Assembly: GCA_036741235.1 (NCBI GenBank) | Contig: DAINSQ010000097.1 | Location: 1 to 18,436 of the forward strand | Direction: 5' to 3' | Source of the DNA: JABWBR01 sp036741235 | Lineage (GTDB): Bacteria > Bacteroidota > Bacteroidia > Chitinophagales > Saprospiraceae | DNA length: 18,436 bases | In this document: in pieces, positions 13,202-18,436 of the stretch | Layout: each line of letters opens with the position of its first letter | Numbering within the stretch: position 1 is the stretch's first letter | Program-made: the position numbers and the translations under genes | Notes under the pieces: model-generated | The model's input: the letters and a program-made list of their open reading frames with translations, nothing else | Database searches by the model: none | Told to the model about the DNA's origin: nothing

Positions 13202-14519
13202 GTTCCCAATTTAAATTTTTCAGGTTACCCAAAAAAGGAATCGCACCAAAACGCCCCGCCAAATATCCCTTGCGAATGTCCAAATCGTATCGGGGCTTGA
13301 AATCGCTCAGCGAGTAAAGTTGGGTTGCGCCTGTGTTGTCCTTCTCCGTAAACCATATTTCATCTTGTCGGAAAATATCAAAATCCAGCAGGTTAGCTTC
13401 ATGCGTAGTAAACACTAATTGTCCCTTAGTAGTATGGGTCATGAAATATGCTATGAGCGTTTTTGTCATACTTGGATGCAGACTCCTGTCAATTTCATCA
13501 ATAAAAAACACGGAAGGGTCGACAGTCATTTTTTGGATAGCAGGTATCAAATCGAGCATCCTGCGAGTGCCATCTGACTGTTCCTCAGGCTCGAACTCAA
13601 CTAATGAACCGCCCCCCCCTATATTGAAGGTTTTTATCTTATTGACCAGATATTCCTGGTTTTCCTTTCTTGCAATAAATTCCTTCCCGTTTTTATAGAA
13701 TTGAATAAAATTTTTTTGGTCTTTTAATTTTCCTTCAAACTCTTTTCTCAAGTCCTCATCATCTTTTCCAAAAAACGCCGAAAATGGGATATTTTCTATG
13801 TCAACTGCCTCCATCCCTGTACCAAGTATGGGTAGAAGTTGGTTTAGAAAGTCTTTGTATTTTTTGTCAAAACAAAGCCTGAATGTCAAAAAGTATTTCG
13901 TTTGAGGATACAAAATCCAGATATGTTTTTCGAACCAGTCAACAACTTGAGTGGCGTATTCCAATTTTGATTTTAACTTGAATATTAGAGATTGGCCAGG
14001 CAGTAAATCTTCGCCATAAATCTCGTATCTGATACGTTCTTTTCGCGATTTCACCCATTTGGGATTTACATCAATCGTCGTTTTTCCCAAAGAGGTTTTT
14101 CGTTCAAAAACGGGTTCAGCAGTTTCTTTTACCGGATTAGTTTCGTAGAGCGACTCCTCTGATATTTCACCATCTTTGACAGATATGGTATACTCGAAAA
14201 ATTTTGTTCCAATTTGAAATTCCATACCAAATGTAGATGGCTTACTCTCTTGGCTCTCGCTGAGGCGGAAAGGTTGGCATTTTACTTCGCATTTATCTAA
14301 ATCTCCCAATACTACCATATCGTGCAAAAAGTGCACTGCCTTGATAAAGTTAGATTTTCCCGAACCATTTGCGCCATATATGGCTGCCGCTTTCAATAAG
14401 GGGGCTTTACGCCCCGTGTAAACATGGTCCTTGTGCGTCTTTAAAGCACTTGGAAACATATTGAACTCCACCTCACTCCCAAAGGACATGAAGTTAGAAA
14501 CAAAAAAGCGCAGCAGCAT
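13179..14519 (-). CDS. rloA: RloA-like AAA/ABC-type ATPase, defence-associated
   Basis: A 446-residue ATPase of the AAA_15/AAA_21 (SMC/ABC-like) group. The N-terminus MLLRFFVSNFMSFGSEVEFNM is typical of RloA/OLD-type ATPases. Walker A is GANGSGKSN (49-57), the ABC-signature-like region EQSDGTRRMLDL starts at about 313, Walker B is SVFFIDEIDRSLHP (Asp341, Glu342), and the switch histidine is in VFTTHEANLLDF (about 369-380). The middle (about 100-300) is the variable insertion. The gene encodes no nuclease domain of its own; the overlapping RloB gene probably supplies it, as in two-gene relatives of OLD. In known systems the ATPase senses phage infection and activates the partner, so an anti-phage role is likely by analogy. 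A 7-bp dyad (14563-14577) lies about 45 bases upstream of the start. Confidence 0.9.
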   Translation of the reverse strand: MLLRFFVSNFMSFGSEVEFNMFPSALKTHKDHVYTGRKAPLLKAAAIYGANGSGKSNFIKAVHFLHDMVVLGDLDKCEVKCQPFRLSESQESKPSTFGMEFQIGTKFFEYTISVKDGEISEESLYETNPVKETAEPVFERKTSLGKTTIDVNPKWVKSRKERIRYEIYGEDLLPGQSLIFKLKSKLEYATQVVDWFEKHIWILYPQTKYFLTFRLCFDKKYKDFLNQLLPILGTGMEAVDIENIPFSAFFGKDDEDLRKEFEGKLKDQKNFIQFYKNGKEFIARKENQEYLVNKIKTFNIGGGGSLVEFEPEEQSDGTRRMLDLIPAIQKMTVDPSVFFIDEIDRSLHPSMTKTLIAYFMTHTTKGQLVFTTHEANLLDFDIFRQDEIWFTEKDNTGATQLYSLSDFKPRYDLDIRKGYLAGRFGAIPFLGNLKNLNWEHAQEQGV

Positions 14520-14562
14520 ATTTTAAGTGTTTTTACCTCTTTAAACGCAATAAAATCAATAA

Positions 14563-14577
14563 ATATTGGCCCAATAT
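14563..14577. promoter_or_regulatory. Dyad ATATTGG-C-CCAATAT upstream of rloA
   Basis: A perfect 7-bp inverted repeat with one central base, 44 bases upstream of the rloA start codon, in an AT-rich 176-base leader without a gene. It could be an operator. No -7 consensus box is seen near it. Confidence 0.35.
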
Positions 14578-14695
14578 ATTGTTTTTTCAATGTTTTAAGA
14601 GAAAAAATCTCGTAATATTTATTTGACAATGCTTGGTTTTTTAATTTTATCTTCATGTTCACTTAAATCAAGTATTGCGATTAAGGATAATAGCT

Positions 14696-14974
14696 TTATT
14701 CCCCCTGCATCCACGGTATGCCGCCGTTGATGGCTATGAACAGGATGGCGGTAATAATCGGCGCCAGCGTAGACATGAGCATGAACCAGAAGTACCAGCG
14801 GGGTACCTTCGAACGCTCAATCCATTCCACTATCAGCGATATCACCAGGATGAGAAAGCATATGGTGCCGAAAACCAGGCTGAGTATGGTGGCCAGGTAG
14901 TCGTTAAACATCCACAACAGCAGGTATATTATCATTTCGGAAAGTAAGATTTCTCCCGGCTTTAACCTTCTCAT
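14696..14974 (-). CDS. Small conserved-looking membrane protein
   Basis: A 92-residue protein with two to three hydrophobic segments: about 14-29 (MIIYLLLWMFNDYLA), about 30-48 (TILSLVFGTICFLILVISL), and about 63-83 (FMLMSTLAPIITAILFIA). A charged WIERSKVPRWYFW loop lies between the last two. It is probably an inner-membrane protein. The overall pattern (short, ERSKVPRWYF loop, ending in GGIPWMQGE) resembles unnamed Bacteroidota membrane proteins, but I cannot give a function. It is divergent from the nnr gene (120 bases between starts), and its base composition is like the core genes, unlike the AT-rich rloAB next to it. Confidence 0.75.
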   Translation of the reverse strand: MRRLKPGEILLSEMIIYLLLWMFNDYLATILSLVFGTICFLILVISLIVEWIERSKVPRWYFWFMLMSTLAPIITAILFIAINGGIPWMQGE

Positions 14975-15094
14975 GGGCGCAATTTCCAGCCAATTTAGGG
15001 TTCCGTCTTCAATATTGATCGTTTAGCATAAAAAAAATGTATTAAAGCGCCTTTTGTACTAATTTTATAAGCTGGAAGCAAATCACAACGCCAC

Positions 15095-16591
15095 ATGAAA
15101 ATACTCAGCGCCGCCCAGGTACGCGAATTGGACGCCTACACGATCGCCCACGAACCCATCGAATCGCTAGATCTCATGGAGCGGGCTTCGCGGGTGTTTA
15201 CAGACTGGTTTCTTCATCAGTTTTCGAATGAAGATACGCCCGTGGCGGTATTTTGCGGCCCGGGCAACAACGGCGGCGACGGACTGGCCGTTGCGAGGCT
15301 CCTGCACCGCAGTTTTTTTAATGTGACGGTCTACCGCTGCGCCATCGGCGCTGAAACAAGCGCCGATTTTCAGTCCAACTGGGAGCGCCTGCCCGATTTG
15401 CCCCGCTATGTCATCAACGCCGGCGATCCTTTCCCGGCGCTGCCTGAACAGGTTATCATCATTGACGCTATCTTCGGCTCGGGCCTCAACCGGCCCGTTG
15501 AGAGTTATTGGGCGGAACTGATCAACTATCTCAACAGCCAAAAGGCGACTATCGCCGCCGTTGATATACCCTCCGGACTGATGGCCGACGCTCCTACTAC
15601 CGGCGCGTTTATCAATGCCCACTATACGTTGAGTTTTGAAATGCCCAAACTCGCTTTTTTCTTTCCCGAAAACCAGGGCGCCCTGGGGCAATGGACGTAT
15701 GCGAGCATTGGACTTTCCAAAACCTTTATCGAAAAGGCCGATACGCCGTGGCATTACCTTGAAAAAAGCGACGTATCCTGCCTGGTACACCGGCGCCATA
15801 AACACGATCACAAAGGCATTTTCGGGCATGCCTTGTTGGTAGCAGGCAGCTACGGCAAAGTTGGCGCGGCCATCCTGTCGGCCCGCGCCTGCCTGCGCAG
15901 CGGTACCGGCCTGCTCACCGTACACGCCCCACGCTGTGCCTACGAAATTATGCAAATGAGCGTGCCCGAGGCTATGATGAGCATCGACCCGCACCGGTAT
16001 TACTTCTCGGAGGTTCCCGATTTGTCGCGCTACCAGGCGGTAGGTATAGGCTGCGGGCTCGATCAGCGCCGTAGTACGGTTGATGCCTTGTGGCAGTTGC
16101 TGGAGCAATACCGCGGCCCGCTGGTGATCGACGCCGATGGGCTCAACATTCTGGCCCAATCACCCGAGCGCCTGTCCAAGCTGCCCCCCAACAGCATCCT
16201 GACGCCCCATCCCAAGGAGTTTGAGCGTTTGTTTGGGCCCTCTGCCAACAGTTTTGAGCGCAACGCGCTACAACGTCAAAAAGCCCGGGAGTTGGGTATA
16301 TATATTGTACTAAAAGGCGCGTACACCTGCATCGCCTGTCCTGACGGCGCCTGCTTTTTCAACTCCACCGGCAACCCCGGCATGGCCACCGGCGGCAGCG
16401 GCGACGCGCTCACCGGGCTGCTCACCGGGCTGCTGGCGCAGGGTTATTCTCCTTTTGAAGCGGCTGTCCTCGGCGTATACACCCACGGACTTGCCGGCGA
16501 CCTGGCAGCCGAAAAACTGGGTCACGAGGCCCTCATCGCCGGCGATATCATCGATCACATCGGTGTGGCATTCCGAAATATGCTTGTATAG
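15095..16591 (+). CDS. nnr: Bifunctional NAD(P)H-hydrate epimerase / ADP-dependent NAD(P)H-hydrate dehydratase
   Basis: Repairs damaged NAD(P)HX: the N-terminal domain (NnrE, YjeF_N) epimerises R- and S-forms and the C-terminal domain (NnrD, ribokinase-like) dehydrates the S-form using ADP; cytoplasmic. The 498-residue product is of normal fused length. The N-domain (about 1-215) has MKILSAAQVRELDAYTI, the nucleotide-binding GPGNNGGDGLAVARLL, IIIDAIFGSGLNRPV and AVDIPSGLMAD. The C-domain (about 225-498) has HKGIFGHALLVAGSYGKVGAAILSARACLRSGTGLLTV, VIDADGLNIL, LTPHPKEFERLFG and the ADP/Mg site NPGMATGGSGDALTGLLTGLLAQG. The start at ATG 15095 matches the family's N-terminal start exactly. It is divergent from the small membrane protein gene. 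Downstream is about 200 bases with no gene, containing a short T7/A7 hairpin. Confidence 0.96.
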   Translation: MKILSAAQVRELDAYTIAHEPIESLDLMERASRVFTDWFLHQFSNEDTPVAVFCGPGNNGGDGLAVARLLHRSFFNVTVYRCAIGAETSADFQSNWERLPDLPRYVINAGDPFPALPEQVIIIDAIFGSGLNRPVESYWAELINYLNSQKATIAAVDIPSGLMADAPTTGAFINAHYTLSFEMPKLAFFFPENQGALGQWTYASIGLSKTFIEKADTPWHYLEKSDVSCLVHRRHKHDHKGIFGHALLVAGSYGKVGAAILSARACLRSGTGLLTVHAPRCAYEIMQMSVPEAMMSIDPHRYYFSEVPDLSRYQAVGIGCGLDQRRSTVDALWQLLEQYRGPLVIDADGLNILAQSPERLSKLPPNSILTPHPKEFERLFGPSANSFERNALQRQKARELGIYIVLKGAYTCIACPDGACFFNSTGNPGMATGGSGDALTGLLTGLLAQGYSPFEAAVLGVYTHGLAGDLAAEKLGHEALIAGDIIDHIGVAFRNMLV

Positions 16592-16798
16592 GTATATTGT
16601 TATGGTGTTGAGCGATTGATTTTTCACCACCACTAAGTCATTGTTTTTTTCGCAAAGCTGCATAGTCTCCAAAGCCCGGCTTGTTTTTTTGCCTAAAAAA
16701 ACAGACCTTGGCTTCCATGCAAAGCACATAATAAGCTAGCAAACTGGCGCCATTCCTGCTCAGTGATGTTGTCGATCTAAACTGCCAATATTCAACCA

Positions 16799-17800
16799 AT
16801 GGAAATTCAAAACACTTATCAAACACTACTCTCCGCCATCAAATCCACCTACGTGGATGGACAGGCTACCGCTATAAAAGCCGCTCGTCGACAATTAGTA
16901 TTGACCTATTGGGCGATAGGCCGGCATATTGTGGAGTACGAGCAGGGAGGAACAGAACACGCAGTATATGGTTCCCGGTTATTAGAGAACCTCTCCAAAG
17001 ATTTGTCACACGAATTCGGCAAAGGGTTTAATCGCAGTAATTTGATATACATGCGTTTAAGCTTTATAATATACCCAGACCTGACGAGTTTGTCGCACGA
17101 ATTGACGTGGGCGCATATCATAGAACTGCTAAAAATCGACAATGACCTCGAACGCAGTTTTTATGAAAAACAAACAATCCTGGAAAAATAGACAGTACGC
17201 GAGCTAAAACGCCAAAAAGACACCGCGCTGTTTCTCCGGCTAGCCGCTTCGCAGGACAAAGCGGGGGTATTGCAATTGGCTGAAAAAGGCAAAATCGTAG
17301 CGCAGCCCGAAGATCTGCTCCGTGCTCCGTATGTGTTTGAGTTTTTGAAAATACCAGAACCACATCACCTTTCGGAAAAAGAACTGGAAACCCGCTTGCT
17401 GGATAACCTGCAATCTTTTCTGCTCGAATTGGGAAAAGGCTTTACTTTCGTAGGTAGACAATATCGCATCACGGTTGACAACGAGCACTACCGAGTAGAT
17501 CTGGTATTTTACCACCGTTTTCTGAGATGTTTTGTGTTGATCGACCTGAAAATAGAAAAATTGAAACACCACGATATTGGGCAAATGAATATGTACCTCG
17601 GCTATTTTGCCAAGGAGGAGTATTTTGAAGGTGATAACCCGCCGGTAGGCATCATTCTCACGCGGCATAAAGACGAATTACTGGTAGAATTCGCAACTTA
17701 CGGCATGAGCAGCCAGTTGTTTGTGTCCAAATACCAGCTTTACCTGCCCAATGAAGCCGAGTTAAGGGCTAAGTTGGAGGAGGTGCTATTGGAGAAGTGA
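16799..17800 (+). pseudogene. DUF1016/YhcG-type PD-(D/E)XK nuclease gene interrupted by one amber codon
   Basis: One reading frame of 334 codons in which a TAG at 17189-17191 splits the protein into a 130-residue DUF1016 N-terminal part and a PD-(D/E)XK C-terminal part. The frame is the same on both sides. The N-part has LVLTYWAIGRHIVEYEQGG, YGSRLLENLSKDLSHEFGKGFNRSNLIYMR and ELLKIDNDLERSFYEKQTILEK. The C-part resumes with TVRELKRQKDTALFLRL and contains the nuclease core VDLVFYHRFLRCFVLIDLKIEKL and GQMNMYLGYFA. The family usually has Trp where the stop lies (W-S/T-V-R-E-L), so a single TGG to TAG change explains it. It could be a real recent mutation or a sequencing error. Family members are often found near restriction or mobile genes; the substrate is unknown. 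Confidence 0.85.
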
Positions 17801-17825
17801 GTTCGCAGAGTCCCAAAGTTGCAAA

Positions 17826-17868
17826 ATCTCTAATCTCTCCCTCCCACTCTCTCACCCTCCCACCCTCA
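17826..17868. repeat. Pyrimidine-rich low-complexity run
   Basis: Between the nuclease pseudogene and the hisS remnant the plus strand is made almost only of C, T and a few A (CTCTAATCTCTCCCTCCCACTC and similar words up to CACCCTC). It overlaps the last codons of the hisS remnant. It resembles the low-complexity word arrays elsewhere in the window, but has no inverted partner here. Confidence 0.5.
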
Positions 17869-18271
17869 AGCTCAGTAATCCCGCCATATCCACCCGCTCC
17901 TGTTCCCCGCTCTGCATGTTTTTCAGCGTATATTGTCCGTTGGCCATCTCCTCGCTGCCCACCAACACCACATACGGCGCCTTGCGTTTATTGGCGTATT
18001 CCATCTGCTTGGCCAGCTTGACCGGTTTGGGGTACAGGTCGGCGTTGATGCCGGCGGCGCGTAGCCGGCTGAGCGCCTGGAAGGCGTAGCGGTGCGTAGC
18101 CTCGTCGAAAGCCACGAACAGGACTTGCAGTCCGGCGGCGGCGTCATCGGGGAAAAGTCCCAGTTCGAGCATCACATCGTAGATGCGCTCAGCGCCGAAA
18201 GAGACGCCCACGCCGGAGACGCCGGTGAGGGTCGACAGGTTTTCCATGGCGGGCGTTTCAATGGGCTGATA
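17852..18271 (-). pseudogene. hisS (histidyl-tRNA synthetase) remnant with internal deletion
   Basis: The readable frame starts YQPIETPAMENLSTLTG, which is the N-terminal segment found around residues 35-55 of HisRS. It continues directly with VSGVGVSFGAERIYDVMLELGLFP, the motif 3 region near residue 320 of a normal protein. The anticodon-binding domain then runs intact to the stop (LQVLFVAFDEATHRYAFQALSRLRAAGI, LAKQMEYANKRKAPYVVLVG). About 270 residues of catalytic core are missing, including motifs 1 and 2. The junction falls at LTG, a tripeptide that HisRS has at both edges, suggesting deletion by short homology. An in-frame TAA (18272-18274) precedes it, and the expected KPSIPKGTRDF start is absent. 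The longest part with an ATG begins at 18247. A full hisS must exist elsewhere, as the enzyme is essential. Confidence 0.82.
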
Positions 18272-18335
18272 TTATTTTCCGAGCTGCGCAGCCACAGGCC
18301 GGGCGCGGTATGAGAGTGCGGGGGTGATGAAGGGT

Positions 18336-18359
18336 GATATGCTAAATTGCTAATATGCT
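18336..18359. repeat. Three tandem 8-base words (GATATGCT AAATTGCT AATATGCT)
   Basis: Three imperfect 8-base units in a row, flanked by G-rich runs (GCGGGGGTG at about 18318 and 18361). They lie just upstream, in minus-strand terms, of the hisS remnant. No gene is seen here. Confidence 0.5.
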
Positions 18360-18376
18360 GGCGGGGGTGTAAAAAA

Positions 18377-18413
18377 TTATGCAAATCCATTTTTTGATTC
18401 TATATTTGCATAA
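18377..18413. promoter_or_regulatory. Inverted repeat TTATGCAAAT-N17-ATTTGCATAA, possible operator
   Basis: A perfect 10-bp inverted repeat (18377-18386 and 18404-18413). The right half overlaps the -7 box at 18401-18408 in front of a start codon at 18425. This is the layout expected for a repressor or autoregulator site. Confidence 0.5.
18401..18408 (+). promoter_or_regulatory. -7 box (TATATTTG) of the gene entering at the right edge
   Basis: An exact TAnnTTTG match, 16 bases before ATG 18425. No TTTG at the normal -33 distance was seen. Confidence 0.5.
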
Positions 18414-18424
18414 AACAATCCAAT

Positions 18425-18436
18425 ATGTTCATCCCC
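18425..18436 (+). CDS. Possible 5' end of a gene running out of the window
   Basis: ATG at 18425 followed by codons for Phe-Ile-Pro to the window end, with a -7 box and an inverted repeat just upstream. Only four codons are visible, so the product cannot be identified. Confidence 0.3.

Noticed and set aside
15167..16159. Long open frame antisense to nnr (330 codons)
   Set aside because: Low-complexity translation without family features, fully under a certain gene; it is a by-product of GC-rich codon use.
16683..16702. GTTTTTTT-GCCT-AAAAAAAC inverted repeat as a terminator
   Set aside because: An A/T-only stem is too weak to be called a terminator, and homopolymer runs pair by chance.
16638..16826. 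62-codon leftward open frame between nnr and the nuclease pseudogene
   Set aside because: No recognisable domain, and it overlaps the start of the DUF1016 gene. The space shows only an A/T hairpin.

Overview
The window looks like a chromosomal scaffold from a member of the Bacteroidota, plausibly near the Saprospiria/Sphingobacteriia; the placement below phylum is inference. The support is a secreted protein with a type IX secretion C-terminal sorting domain, a GWxTD-domain protein, a BrxA/BrxB bacilliredoxin, a DUF4369/TlpA-type thioredoxin protein, and several TAnnTTTG -7 promoter boxes typical of the phylum. A run of 100 Ns flanked by two identical 55-base copies marks a scaffold join, so this is a draft or metagenome assembly.

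Layout. 1-2000: two leftward genes for exported proteins (a TlpA-like thioredoxin protein and a small lipocalin-like protein), separated by a dense cluster of inverted repeats. 2272-3828: rightward recO, a small CXXC metal-binding protein and a PlsC-like acyltransferase, tightly spaced and probably one operon, closed by a strong hairpin. 4018-5835: a T9SS-exported 'choice-of-anchor V' type protein converging on a PaaG-like enoyl-CoA hydratase, with the assembly gap and a 24-bp perfect palindrome between their stops. 6008-8948: glyS (glycyl-tRNA synthetase), a DUF2141 exported protein and truA, with a nested palindromic repeat after glyS. 8959-12402: a small exported protein (leftward), bacilliredoxin, a GWxTD protein and an Amidase_3 cell-wall amidase.

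12403-14695 is visibly more AT-rich than the rest. It holds a two-gene leftward unit: an ABC-type AAA ATPase (RloA-like) overlapping by 23 bp an RloB-family TOPRIM-like protein. This ATPase plus TOPRIM pairing is known from anti-phage systems (AbiL/RloAB, related in plan to OLD and PARIS). It is the best candidate for an accessory defence function here, although the families themselves are already described.

14696-16591 returns to core genes (a small membrane protein and the bifunctional NAD(P)HX epimerase/dehydratase). The right end is decayed. A DUF1016/YhcG-type PD-(D/E)XK nuclease gene is cut by one amber codon where the family normally has Trp. A hisS remnant joins a 17-residue N-terminal piece directly to the C-terminal anticodon-binding part. 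At the edge lies a promoter overlapped by a 10-bp inverted repeat, in front of a gene that runs out of the window.

Several intergenic spaces carry low-complexity 'word' repeats (GGTTGT/ACAACC words, TATAAAC words, period-8 AGCATATT-like words, C/T-only runs) and palindromes. These are the least explained sequence in the window. I did not find a clearly undescribed multi-gene system.
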